Shown one piece after another: positions 9,011 to 18,077 of a stretch of DNA of 64,000 nucleotides. The stretch spans positions 3,720,001-3,784,000 of the forward strand of contig NZ_CP048113.1 in assembly GCF_010093065.1 (NCBI RefSeq), in the 5' to 3' direction. The notes below the pieces were generated by a model, which saw nothing but the letters and a program-made list of their open reading frames with translations, was not told where the DNA came from and did not search any database. The first letter of the stretch is position 1. The number at the start of each line of letters is the position of its first letter. The translations under genes and the position numbers were made by a program. This stretch comes from Chitinophaga agri (GTDB taxonomy: Bacteria; Bacteroidota; Bacteroidia; Chitinophagales; Chitinophagaceae).

Positions 9011-9056
9011 AGGCAAATGCCCTTGTCCACACATGGATAAGGGCATTTGCCTTTTA
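9011..9056 (+). terminator. intrinsic terminator after dihydroorotase
   Basis: AGGCAAATGCCCTT (9011-9024) pairs perfectly with AAGGGCATTTGCCT (9039-9052), followed by a short T run. Confidence 0.88.
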
Positions 9057-9176
9057 CAGCACTGGTTACATTTATGGAAATACCCATGTTATGCATCTGT
9101 AATATTAATCCGGCAGCGCCAATAGGATACCAGCATTTTTTTCTATTATACGTATATTCACTAAAAATACCTGTGC

Positions 9177-10508
9177 ATGGAACTGGACAAAACAACCTAC
9201 TATGATCTCTCTATATTTAACCGTGATGAGGAGTATTCACTGTTTCATAAACTGGACTTTACCACAACCACAGGTGGCAGGGAATATTTACGGCATCTGT
9301 ATAGTACGCCATTAAAAGATATTCCTGCTATTGAAGACCGTCAACATACATTACAGTATATTCTCGCGCAGGAAGAAAGCTGGCCGGCCGATATCATCAG
9401 TAATGGTACCATCGTGGTCATGGAGAATTATCTGGAAGCACAGATAGAGCCGATATCCAATCCTTCAGGCGTGGGTCTGGTAGTGAGTTCCCTGCTCACA
9501 AAGACCATATTTTCACCGGACTTTAGCTTTATCAAGTTTTCTTTTACACAGCTGCTCAACCTGCTGAAAGGTTTCCGGCAACTGGAAAAGAACTTCAACA
9601 CCGAGCAGACGCCTAAAGTACTGAAGGTACTGCTGGACAGGGCCCGGGTACTGCTTTATCAGCCGGAATTTAATGATATTGTTGATGCAAGTGACGCTGG
9701 GCCGGTATCGTTTATGAACATATTAAAACATGACCACTATATCCGTAAAAAGCAGCGGAAGCATATTGCAGAACTGTTAGATATCTATCGTAAGCTGGAT
9801 GCATACTATGCAATGGCAAAAGCAGTGAGACACTTCAATCTCCAGTTCCCCGTCTTTAATGATACCCCGCACCCATTTGTAGAAATGGATAACCTATATC
9901 ATATCATCCTGCCGAAACCGGTATCGTATGATATTACGATGAAACCCCAGTCACACTTTCTGTTCCTCACTGGTGCAAACATGGCCGGAAAGACCACTTT
10001 CATCAAGGCAGTGGGTGTGGCGGTATTCCTGGCGCATATTGGTATGGGCGTACCCGCAAACGGTATGAAGCTGAGCTTCTTTAATGGTATATTCAGTAAT
10101 ATCCAGGTACAGGATAATATCTTCAAAGGCGAGAGCTATTTCTATAACGAAGTACAGCGTATTAAAAATACGATCCTTAAGATCAGCGATAATAAAAAAT
10201 GGCTGGTGCTGATAGATGAGATGTTTAAAGGCACGAATGTGGAAGATGCGAAGAACTGTTCGCTGGCTGTGGTGAATGGCCTATTGAAAAGTACAAACTG
10301 CCTGTTTATTTTATCCACACATCTGTATGAGATTGCGGATGAGTTACAAACGGCGCAGAATATACGATTTAAGTATTTTGAGTCGCAGGTGATTGACGAT
10401 AATCTTTACTTTACTTATCAGTTGAAAGATGGCGTGGCGAAGGAAAAGATCGGGTATTTGATATTGAAGAGGGAGAAGGTCCTGGACCTGCTGGAGCAGA
10501 TAAAATAA
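9177..10508 (+). CDS. short MutS-family ATPase (no mismatch-recognition domain)
   Basis: A 443-residue protein containing the helical core/clamp and the C-terminal ABC-type ATPase of MutS proteins, but lacking the N-terminal mismatch-binding and connector domains of MutS1. The ATPase shows Walker A GANMAGKTT (about residues 266-274), the Q/signature stretch QVQDNIFKGESYFYNEVQR and Walker B WLVLIDEMFKGTN, followed by STHLYEIADEL. Bacteroidota often carry such short MutS-like proteins besides the true MutS; their role in repair or recombination is unclear. It ends at a long perfect terminator. Confidence 0.85.
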   Translation: MELDKTTYYDLSIFNRDEEYSLFHKLDFTTTTGGREYLRHLYSTPLKDIPAIEDRQHTLQYILAQEESWPADIISNGTIVVMENYLEAQIEPISNPSGVGLVVSSLLTKTIFSPDFSFIKFSFTQLLNLLKGFRQLEKNFNTEQTPKVLKVLLDRARVLLYQPEFNDIVDASDAGPVSFMNILKHDHYIRKKQRKHIAELLDIYRKLDAYYAMAKAVRHFNLQFPVFNDTPHPFVEMDNLYHIILPKPVSYDITMKPQSHFLFLTGANMAGKTTFIKAVGVAVFLAHIGMGVPANGMKLSFFNGIFSNIQVQDNIFKGESYFYNEVQRIKNTILKISDNKKWLVLIDEMFKGTNVEDAKNCSLAVVNGLLKSTNCLFILSTHLYEIADELQTAQNIRFKYFESQVIDDNLYFTYQLKDGVAKEKIGYLILKREKVLDLLEQIK

Positions 10509-10523
10509 CTATTTCCTGTTGAT

Positions 10524-10560
10524 AAAGAAGGCGTCAGTTCAGTAACTGACGCCTTCTTTA
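10524..10560 (+). terminator. strong terminator after the MutS-like gene
   Basis: AAAGAAGGCGTCAGTT (10524-10539) pairs perfectly over 16 bases with AACTGACGCCTTCTTT (10544-10559); the symmetry would work in both directions. Confidence 0.9.
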
Positions 10561-11085
10561 TTGGATGTCCATTGATGGCTGTCGGTGGCGGAAAATGTGT
10601 CGAATCCACCGGTGGCAAGGGCCGTCCGGATCATCTTTTATACCTGCTGAAAATCAGCTATAAAATGTAAAGAATTGCCCGCTGACATCTCAACAATATA
10701 GATATGTTTATTATCCAATGGATGTTCTTTCCATATATGCAGTGCATTGTCCCCAACACACTATCCACAGACAATGACATTCAACCACGATAAAAGAGAG
10801 GGTAAAAAGCTGGTTTGGACGAACAAGCGACGGCCAAGCGACGAACTAGCGACGAACAAGCACACCTCTATTCCAACACCAGCAAAGGTCTCCAAATATC
10901 TAATTTTCCATAATAAGATAATTATTAGCCATCCGGGGCCGGAAATCAGGAGAGGGACAGCGTCGTCTGATTGTACAAATGAACGCTGCTGAACATACCG
11001 AAGGTAAGCGAACGAAAATGAATGCTCATCGCACTGTTACATCCCCTACATTCGTCCTGTATTCATCACCAACCATTATTCATCC
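10561..11085. other. 525-base intergenic stretch with a small tandem repeat
   Basis: No gene is supported. An open frame of 81 codons at 10747-10992 is low-complexity and contains the 11-base tandem repeat listed separately; it has no family features. Confidence 0.6.
10818..10861. repeat. four tandem copies of an 11-base unit
   Basis: Units GACGAACAAGC, GACGGCCAAGC, GACGAACTAGC and GACGAACAAGC follow each other without gaps. First and last are identical; the middle two differ at one or two positions. Confidence 0.85.
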
Positions 11086-12630
11086 ATGATTGTTAAAACC
11101 ATCGGCAGCGCCGTACAGGGCGTAGAAGCGATCTCTATTGTCATTGAAGTCAATGTCGCACCTAAAGGCACACAATTTCACATAGTGGGTTTACCTGACA
11201 GTGCGGTCAAGGAAAGTGAGCAACGGATAGAGTCTGCCATTACCAACATCGGCTACCGGTTTCCCCGCTTCAGAACAGTAGTTAACATGGCACCGGCCAA
11301 TATCCGTAAAGCCGGTTCCGCGTATGATCTTCCTATCGCATTAGGTTTACTGGCGGCTTCAGAGCAGATTGACGGCAGCGCCCTACCACAGTTCACCATT
11401 ATGGGAGAGTTATCGCTGGATGGTACCGTACAGCCGATACGTGGCGCGTTACCTATCGCCATACAGGCCAGAAAAGAAGGCTATAAAGGGCTGATCATTC
11501 CTGCGCAGAACGCACGGGAAGCGGCCATGGTCAATAACCTGGAAGTATATGGCGTCTCCCATTTAAGCGATGTGATCAACTTTCTGCAAACACCCGCTTC
11601 CCTGCAACCAGCCTATGTAGATACCAGGGCGGAATTTGCAGCAGCGCAGCAGCAATTTGATATTGACTTTAATGATGTCAAAGGGCAGTATACCATCAAA
11701 CGTGCGCTCGAAATAGCTGCGGCAGGAGGGCATAATGCACTGCTGATTGGTCCGCCGGGAGCAGGAAAGACTATGCTGGCAAGAAGATTATCCACCATTC
11801 TGCCACCGCTTAGTCTGCAAGAAGCACTTGAAACGACGAAGATCCATTCAGTAGCGGGTAAACTCCCTGTTGACGCATCACTGATCACACAACGGCCTTT
11901 CCGTTCACCACATCATACCATCAGTCATACGGCATTGATAGGTGGTGGCGGCATCCCGCAGCCGGGAGAAATATCACTGGCACATAACGGCATCCTGTTC
12001 CTGGATGAGCTGCCGGAATTCAGCAGGCAGGCGCTGGAAGTCATGCGGCAGCCACTGGAAGAAAGAAAAGTAGCTATTGCACGTGCGAAGTTATCCGTGG
12101 AATTTCCTGCCAGCTTCACCCTGGTGGCATCTATGAACCCATGTCCCTGCGGCTTCTTTAATCATCCCGTCAAGCCCTGTACCTGCGCACCAGGTTCTGT
12201 ACAACGTTACCTGAACAGAGTATCCGGTCCGCTCATGGACAGGATCGATCTGCATATAGAGGTCACACCCGTTCCGGTGGAGTCGCTAATGGAAAATACC
12301 AGTGGGGAATCCAGCGATTCGATACGGGAACGGGTAATGATGGCCAGAGAGATACAAACTGCGAGGTTCAGCGGTTATAAGGGCATTTATTGCAATGCGC
12401 AGATGACCAGTAGCCTGCTTAAAAGAGTTTGCCAGCTTAGCCGGGACGGAGAAGATCTGCTGAAGAACGCGATGCAGCAACTCAAATTGTCAGCACGGGC
12501 ATATGACCGCATCCTTAAAGTAAGCCGTACAGCGGCCGACCTGGAAGCGTGTGAACATATCAAAACGGTGCATCTGGCGGAGGCCATTCATTGCAGAAGT
12601 CTGGACCGGCAGGACTGGTGGGATAAGTGA
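11086..12630 (+). CDS. comM: YifB/ComM-family Mg-chelatase-like AAA+ ATPase
   Basis: A 514-residue protein. The N-terminal Lon-protease-like domain starts with EAISIVIEVNVAPKG and FHIVGLPDSAVKESEQR. The Mg-chelatase ATPase domain has Walker A GPPGAGKTMLARR (about residue 221), the block FRSPHHTISHTALIGGGG and Walker B LFLDELPEF. The C-terminal domain includes the Cys-containing stretch MNPCPCGF...PCTC. In naturally transformable bacteria ComM is a branch-migration helicase for integrating incoming DNA; in this organism that role is by family only. Convergent with the EF-G gene. Confidence 0.93.
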   Translation: MIVKTIGSAVQGVEAISIVIEVNVAPKGTQFHIVGLPDSAVKESEQRIESAITNIGYRFPRFRTVVNMAPANIRKAGSAYDLPIALGLLAASEQIDGSALPQFTIMGELSLDGTVQPIRGALPIAIQARKEGYKGLIIPAQNAREAAMVNNLEVYGVSHLSDVINFLQTPASLQPAYVDTRAEFAAAQQQFDIDFNDVKGQYTIKRALEIAAAGGHNALLIGPPGAGKTMLARRLSTILPPLSLQEALETTKIHSVAGKLPVDASLITQRPFRSPHHTISHTALIGGGGIPQPGEISLAHNGILFLDELPEFSRQALEVMRQPLEERKVAIARAKLSVEFPASFTLVASMNPCPCGFFNHPVKPCTCAPGSVQRYLNRVSGPLMDRIDLHIEVTPVPVESLMENTSGESSDSIRERVMMAREIQTARFSGYKGIYCNAQMTSSLLKRVCQLSRDGEDLLKNAMQQLKLSARAYDRILKVSRTAADLEACEHIKTVHLAEAIHCRSLDRQDWWDK

Positions 12631-12707
12631 AGGCCATCAAAACGACCTTCTGTTATCAGCGTCAGTAACTGAAGGACCTGCTTGGGCCTGATCTTAACCA
12701 TCTCCTC

Positions 12708-14840
12708 CTAAGCCACCAGCTCTGCTCCTTTATATTCCTCAGATAGTTTCTTCTGTAACTCAGGAGGCACCGGCGCATACTCAGCAAAGGCGGCCCTGAT
12801 CTTAGCCTTTCCCTGTGTTACATTCCGGAGTGCTGCATACAGCTTATCCAGTTCTGCCTGCGGTGTACGCGCCTTGATCACCTGATATCCGTTCAGGGAA
12901 TCCATTCCAGTGATAATACTCCGGCGGCTCTGCAGCTCACTCATGATATCGCCGGCCATGGTATCAGGAGCAGTTGTTTCAATATCAAAAACCGGCTCCA
13001 GTAACTGCGGTGCGGCCTGGTGGAACGCATCACGGAAAGCCATCATACCGGCTATTTTAAAAGAGATATCATTACTGTCTACAGCGTGCATCTTGCCATC
13101 ATACACACTGACCCTGATATCGCGCACATAGGAACCGGTCAGCGGACCTTCCTGCATCTTCTCCATGACACCTTTCAGTATAGAGGGCAGGAAGCGGGCG
13201 TCAATCGCCCCTCCTACAATACAGTTGTTGAACACCAGCTTACCACCCCAGTTAAGGGCTATTTCCTCGGTTTCACGTACGGGATGTTCTTTGTAAGGCG
13301 GCATGCCATCGTAGTAGGGTTCAATAGTGATGAACACCTCTCCGAACTGTCCTGCTCCACCGGATTGTTTTTTATGCCGGTAGGTAGCGGCTGCATGCTT
13401 GCGGATCGTTTCCCTGTAAGGGATCCTGGCAGGCAGGAACTCGACATGCATCTTGTAGATATTCTCCAGCCTCCATTTTGTCATTGCCAGATGCAGCTCT
13501 CCCTGTCCGTGGAGAATGACCTGTTTCAGTTCACGGTTATATTCTATTTCCAGGGTGGGGTCTTCCATGTGCAGTTCTGCCAGCACTTCCCCGAGCTTTT
13601 CATCATCCGCCTTATTGGTGGCTTCTATCGCCACCCTTACCTTAGGCGTAGGGAAGTCTATCGGATGCACCTGTTTACCTGACTGCTTATCTGCCAGCAA
13701 TGTATGATTAGTGAGGGTATTCTTCAGTTTGAGCGTACAACCGATATCTCCGGCCCTTAATACATCGGCAGCATGCCGGTTACGGCCATCAGTAATGAAC
13801 AACTGATTAAGGCGTTCGACCGTATTACCCTTCTCATTATATAGCTCCACGCCTGCTTTGATTTCGCCGGCTAACACCTTAAAAAAAGAAAGGCGCCCTA
13901 TATGGGGCTCCTGCAGGGTCTTAAACACAAATAATACCGGACTGGCTGAAGGGTCACAGGGGATAGGGCTGCCGTCTTCTGCCTGTTCCGCAGGCATCTC
14001 TATGGCAGCCGGGGCGACATTATCAATGAAGCCCATCAAACGGCCGCTGCCCATATTGTGCAGGGCGGACAAACAGAATACCGGAAATACATGGTGTTTC
14101 AGCATCCCGATCTTCAAGCCCTGCCGCATTTCGTCTTCATCCAGATTCCCCTTCTCGAAATACTGCTCCATAAGCGTGTCATCATTTTCCGCAGCTTTCT
14201 CTACCAGTTCATTATGCAGCCGGTCCGCCTGTTCTTTTTCGCTGTCAGGGATAGGCAGCTTCTCAGGCTTACCACCGTTATCCGGAAACCGGTACATCAC
14301 CATTTTCAGCAGGTCAATAACGCTGTTAAATCCTGATCCCTGATTAACAGGATATTGCATGATCGTTACAGCAGATCCGAATACACGCCGGGCGTCTTCC
14401 ACCGCATGGGTAAAGTTGGCCTGCTCTGCATCCAACTGGTTGACAGACAGTATAGTTGGCTTTTGATATTTATCCACATAATCCCAGATCTGTTCCGTAC
14501 CGACTTCCACCCCATGCTGTGCATTCAGGAGTATTAAAGCCGTATCACAGACCCTGATCGAAGAAATGATCTCTCCTATAAAGTCCTCCAGTCCGGGAGT
14601 ATCAATAATATTGATCTTATAATCGCGCCATTCGGTATGCAGGCAGGTGGCATAAACTGAGCTCCCACGCTCATGTTCGACATCGTGGTAGTCGGAAACA
14701 GTGTTTCCTTCTTCTACAGATCCGCGTCGGGGAATAATACCAGCTTCAAACAGCATGGTCTCACAAAGGGTGGTCTTTCCGCTCTTGGCGGCACCCAATA
14801 GTACAATGTTCCTGATGTGCTTCTCATCATAGGTCTTCAT
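12708..14840 (-). CDS. divergent elongation factor G-like GTPase
   Basis: A 710-residue protein with the full EF-G domain order: GTPase, domain II, III, IV and V. G1 is LLGAAKSGKTTL and G3 is DTPGLEDF, but the usual RGITI switch is ERGSSV and the G4 motif, normally NKMD, is NQLD. The C-terminal domain V keeps the LLEPVFDIE start. These changes suggest a second, specialised EF-G (EF-G2/FusB-like family seen in Bacteroidota) rather than the main translocase. No other translation gene surrounds it. Function on the ribosome (recycling, stress, or other) cannot be told. Confidence 0.82.
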   Translation of the reverse strand: MKTYDEKHIRNIVLLGAAKSGKTTLCETMLFEAGIIPRRGSVEEGNTVSDYHDVEHERGSSVYATCLHTEWRDYKINIIDTPGLEDFIGEIISSIRVCDTALILLNAQHGVEVGTEQIWDYVDKYQKPTILSVNQLDAEQANFTHAVEDARRVFGSAVTIMQYPVNQGSGFNSVIDLLKMVMYRFPDNGGKPEKLPIPDSEKEQADRLHNELVEKAAENDDTLMEQYFEKGNLDEDEMRQGLKIGMLKHHVFPVFCLSALHNMGSGRLMGFIDNVAPAAIEMPAEQAEDGSPIPCDPSASPVLFVFKTLQEPHIGRLSFFKVLAGEIKAGVELYNEKGNTVERLNQLFITDGRNRHAADVLRAGDIGCTLKLKNTLTNHTLLADKQSGKQVHPIDFPTPKVRVAIEATNKADDEKLGEVLAELHMEDPTLEIEYNRELKQVILHGQGELHLAMTKWRLENIYKMHVEFLPARIPYRETIRKHAAATYRHKKQSGGAGQFGEVFITIEPYYDGMPPYKEHPVRETEEIALNWGGKLVFNNCIVGGAIDARFLPSILKGVMEKMQEGPLTGSYVRDIRVSVYDGKMHAVDSNDISFKIAGMMAFRDAFHQAAPQLLEPVFDIETTAPDTMAGDIMSELQSRRSIITGMDSLNGYQVIKARTPQAELDKLYAALRNVTQGKAKIRAAFAEYAPVPPELQKKLSEEYKGAELVA

Positions 14841-15023
14841 AAACGTAAGAATTAAGTATTGTCAGCCAGAGCGGGCTGATCGTAAACAATAAGAAAGTAG
14901 ACGTGGGAATGCCGTTTTGGTGATTTTAGCCGTAGCTGGAAAGCTGGAACCAATTCTGAGTATTAAGTTACTCTATTTTTTCCTACCAGCGTTATTCAAA
15001 GGTGTTGCAACATCAATATAATG

Positions 15024-15031
15024 TAACTTTG
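15024..15031 (+). promoter_or_regulatory. probable -7 box of the ABC exporter gene
   Basis: TAACTTTG matches TAnnTTTG and lies 24 bases before the ATG at 15055. A TTG at 15005-15007 is a little too close for the ideal -33 spacing. Confidence 0.45.
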
Positions 15032-15054
15032 TGCCCTAGATTGTCTTTAGCATC

Positions 15055-16812
15055 ATGAAACTGTTCTTATATTATTTGAAAAGTTACAAATGGTTGATAG
15101 CATTGGCTTTGTTATTAGCAACCATTAACCAGGTATTCTCCCTGCTGGATCCGTATATTTTCGGGAGAATTGTAGATCTGTTTGCGGACCACCCGTACAC
15201 GACTGCCAGCGGAGCGCCGCGCACCCAGTCTGACTATGTGACCAGCGTTATTCTATGGCTGCTCGCATCAGTTGGTGTTGCCATGGTATCCCGTATCGCC
15301 AAGGCTTTCCAGGATTATTTCACCAATGTTATCATTCAGAAATTTGGTGCCCGGATCTATACTGATGGCTTACGTCACTCCCTCAGACTGCCGTATCAGC
15401 AGTTTGAAGACCAGCGTAGTGGTGAAACACTGGCTGTTTTACAGAAGGTCCGTACTGACAGTGAAAAGTTCATCACTTCATTTGTCAACGTGCTATTTGT
15501 AGCCCTGATCGGTGTGATCTTCGTAATGATTTACGCCTTCAGCGTACACTGGAGCCTTGTGTTCGTATATTTTGGTGGTAGTCTGATATTGGGATGGCTG
15601 ATCAATGTGCTCAGCAGGAAGATTAAAACTATCCAGAAAACGATCGTGAAGGAGACAACCATGCTGGCCGGAGCCACTACCGAATCCCTCCGTAATATCG
15701 AACTGGTAAAAAGTCTTGGACTGACACACCAGGAGATCCGCCGGTTAAACTCTACTACCATCCGTATTCTGATGCTGGAACTGAAGAAAGTACGTAGTAT
15801 ACGTAGTATCAGCTTTGTACAGGGTACATTTGTGAACTTCCTGCGTCAAAGCATCCTGTTCCTGCTGTTATTCCTGATATACAAGAATACCGTTACTGTG
15901 GGACAGATGTTCACGCTGCAGCTCTACTCCTTCTTCATTTTCGGTCCATTGCAGGAACTCGGGAATATCATCATGTCTTACAGGGAAGCACAGGTATCAC
16001 TGCTGAACTTTGAAAGCATCATGCAGACGCCGGTAGAAGAAACACCACAGGACCCGGTGAAGATCAACCGTATTGATAACCTGACCTTTAACCAGGTAGG
16101 ATTCAAACACCTGACGGCTGATAACAAAGCGCTGGAAGATATCAACTTCAGTGTGAATGTTGGCGAAACGATTGCTTTTGTTGGACCTTCAGGTTCAGGC
16201 AAGACAACCCTGGTAAAACTGCTGGTAGGCCTCTATTCACCACAGGAAGGGGCGATTAACTACAATGGTGTTGACAGCAAGGAAATAGATATTGACGAAC
16301 TGAGATACCAGATCGGTTTTGTCACACAGGATACACAATTATTCTCCGGTACCATCAAGGAGAACCTGTTGTTTGTCAATCCGCAGGCAACAGATGAAGA
16401 ACTGCTGAAAGTCATGAAGGATGCCAGCTGTACTACCTTACTGGAACGTGCTGACAATGGCCTGAACTCTGTGATCGGTGAGGGTGGTATGAAAATATCC
16501 GGTGGAGAGAAACAACGTTTATCCATCGCACGGGCACTATTGCGCCATCCGCGACTGCTGGTGTTTGATGAAGCTACTTCTGCACTTGATTCACTCACAG
16601 AAGAGTCCATCACCAATACCGTACGCGATATAACTTCTACCCGTGAACATATTACCGTGATGATCGCACACCGGTTATCCACTATCATGCATGCCGATAA
16701 GATCTTTGTACTGGAAAAAGGCCGCATCGTAGAAACAGGTACGCATAGTTCACTGGTGGAAGAAAAAGGGCTGTATTACGCGATGTGGAGACAGCAGATT
16801 GGAGAGAGATAA
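15055..16812 (+). CDS. ABC exporter, fused permease and ATPase (MsbA/MdlB type)
   Basis: A 585-residue half-transporter that would act as a homodimer in the inner membrane. About six transmembrane helices fill residues 1-310 (for example WLIALALLLATINQVF and VLFVALIGVIFVMIYAF). The ATPase has Walker A GPSGSGKTT, Q-loop VTQDTQLFS, signature SGGEKQRLS, Walker B LLVFDEATSALDS and the H-loop His of MIAHRLST. Substrate is not predictable; relatives export lipids, peptides or drugs. A leaderless promoter for the next gene lies right after the stop. Confidence 0.9.
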   Translation: MKLFLYYLKSYKWLIALALLLATINQVFSLLDPYIFGRIVDLFADHPYTTASGAPRTQSDYVTSVILWLLASVGVAMVSRIAKAFQDYFTNVIIQKFGARIYTDGLRHSLRLPYQQFEDQRSGETLAVLQKVRTDSEKFITSFVNVLFVALIGVIFVMIYAFSVHWSLVFVYFGGSLILGWLINVLSRKIKTIQKTIVKETTMLAGATTESLRNIELVKSLGLTHQEIRRLNSTTIRILMLELKKVRSIRSISFVQGTFVNFLRQSILFLLLFLIYKNTVTVGQMFTLQLYSFFIFGPLQELGNIIMSYREAQVSLLNFESIMQTPVEETPQDPVKINRIDNLTFNQVGFKHLTADNKALEDINFSVNVGETIAFVGPSGSGKTTLVKLLVGLYSPQEGAINYNGVDSKEIDIDELRYQIGFVTQDTQLFSGTIKENLLFVNPQATDEELLKVMKDASCTTLLERADNGLNSVIGEGGMKISGGEKQRLSIARALLRHPRLLVFDEATSALDSLTEESITNTVRDITSTREHITVMIAHRLSTIMHADKIFVLEKGRIVETGTHSSLVEEKGLYYAMWRQQIGER

Positions 16813-16813
16813 T

Positions 16814-16821
16814 TATCTTTG
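16814..16821 (+). promoter_or_regulatory. -7 box of the DUF983 gene, apparently leaderless
   Basis: TATCTTTG ends 4 bases before the ATG at 16826, the same arrangement as at ubiE and dihydroorotase. Confidence 0.5.
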
Positions 16822-16825
16822 CGCC

Positions 16826-17239
16826 ATGAGTAATAAGCGACCTAATTACCTCCTCAGCATGCTCACTATGAAATGCCCGCACTGCCGACGTGGAGATATG
16901 TTTAAAACGAAAAATGCATATAGCAACCTCAGAAAGACGTTTGATATGCATGAACATTGTCCTGTCTGCGGGCAAAAATACGAACTGGAAACAGGCTTCT
17001 GGTTTGGTACCGGGTATGTCAGCTATGCATTGGGGGTAGCGTTCTCAGTAGCTACACTGATCGCTTACTGGGTTTTCTTTGGACTTTCCTGGAACGACAA
17101 CAGTGTATTTATCTGGCTTGGTGTAAACGGGGTTTTACTTGTATTATTACAACCCTGGTTAATGCGCATCAGCAGAGTCATCTATCTCTATTTCTTTGTG
17201 TATTATGATGATAGCACGGCAGAACTGCCTGACAAATAA
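16826..17239 (+). CDS. DUF983 membrane protein
   Basis: A 137-residue protein. Two Cys pairs (CPHC near residue 15 and CPVC near residue 46) form a probable zinc ribbon; the family motif ETGFWFGTGYVSYALG follows and two hydrophobic helices fill the C-terminal half. The start is the ATG of MSNKRPNY, set by the leaderless promoter; a longer reading starting 27 bases earlier would overlap the ABC gene. Function of DUF983 is unknown. Confidence 0.85.
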   Translation: MSNKRPNYLLSMLTMKCPHCRRGDMFKTKNAYSNLRKTFDMHEHCPVCGQKYELETGFWFGTGYVSYALGVAFSVATLIAYWVFFGLSWNDNSVFIWLGVNGVLLVLLQPWLMRISRVIYLYFFVYYDDSTAELPDK

Positions 17240-17241
17240 TT

Positions 17242-17272
17242 CAAAGGCTGACCATCAGGTCGGCCTTTGTTG
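17242..17272 (+). terminator. terminator after the DUF983 gene
   Basis: CAAAGGCTGACC (17242-17253) and GGTCGGCCTTTG (17258-17269) pair around ATCA with one T-G pair. Confidence 0.8.
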
Positions 17273-17328
17273 TGTTATACACTATTCATTTGCACGACTT
17301 TTGTTATAGCTACGACAAAAGATCTACC

Positions 17329-17814
17329 ATGCAAATCAACCACTTACTGTTCATCTGCGGCATAGCCCTGCTATCCTCCTGTGCCACTACCACACAGGAA
17401 ACGGAAACACAGGCCGATACATCTACGGTGAATGCTGTCGCCGCTGAAGCACCAGCAAAACAACAGATTGTAGACACTACCCGTAAAGCACCTCCCTCCG
17501 AAGTACTAAAACCACAGGCTGGCCCCTACCCTCCCGAATGTTATAAAACCATCACCGATATTATTCAGAGCTCTGATTTCAAATCAGACCTGGCAAAGAA
17601 AGAAAATATCAAAGTCAGGATAGATCGTCAGGAAAATAGCAGATTGATCCTTCAGCTATTCGCAAGTGAAAAAGATCATGAGTCAACGGTTGCCTGGTTA
17701 AGGCTGGATAAAGCGAACGAAAAACTGGAAGATATTACCGTAGACCCGGACAAGCCGGCACAATTGAATTATAATAGAGCGCTGATCAGTGAGCTGAGAC
17801 AGAAATGCCCCTAA
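17329..17814 (+). CDS. lipoprotein, function unknown
   Basis: A 161-residue protein starting MQINHLLFICGIALLSSCATT, a classic signal peptide with lipobox LSSC (Cys18). A Thr/Ala-rich linker follows, then a small globular domain (about residues 65-160) with the stretch VRIDRQENSRLILQLFASEKD. An upstream in-frame start at 17272 would put charged residues before the signal peptide and is less likely. No family recognised. Confidence 0.7.
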   Translation: MQINHLLFICGIALLSSCATTTQETETQADTSTVNAVAAEAPAKQQIVDTTRKAPPSEVLKPQAGPYPPECYKTITDIIQSSDFKSDLAKKENIKVRIDRQENSRLILQLFASEKDHESTVAWLRLDKANEKLEDITVDPDKPAQLNYNRALISELRQKCP

Positions 17815-17821
17815 TTAACCG

Positions 17822-18077
17822 GGAATTAGGAATTGAGGATTATAATCCTTCCTTATGCCTGATAACCGTCATAAATTACAGGTATGGCAATAAATAGTAA
17901 GGGGTGCTTCAGATTGAAGCGCCCCTTATACTAGCAGACTATAAATAATACTCCGATATAATTCCTTTCTATCATTCATTATCCGCAAGACCCATCTCGT
18001 GTTCCTATTTCCATTAATTAATCAACGCCGATCTTCGGTGCATTCAATTCCCAATTCTTAATCCTCAATTCCTGATT
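17822..18077. repeat. 18-base inverted repeat flanking an intergenic gap
   Basis: AATTAGGAATTGAGGATT at 17824-17841 is the reverse complement, with one mismatch, of AATCCTCAATTCCTGATT at 18060-18077. Between them lie a terminator hairpin and otherwise plain sequence with no gene. The second arm overlaps the last codons of the TonB receptor. Confidence 0.6.
17899..17930 (+). terminator. hairpin in the gap downstream of the lipoprotein
   Basis: AAGGGGTGCTTC (17899-17910) pairs with GAAGCGCCCCTT (17916-17927), with one G-T pair. It can serve the lipoprotein gene and, in reverse, the TonB receptor. Confidence 0.7.

Noticed and set aside
10818..10861. CRISPR array
   Set aside because: Units are only 11 bases with no spacers, and no cas gene is present in the window.
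10747..10992. 81-codon gene
   Set aside because: Low-complexity text containing the 11-base tandem repeat; no domain, and the frame is explained by the repeat.
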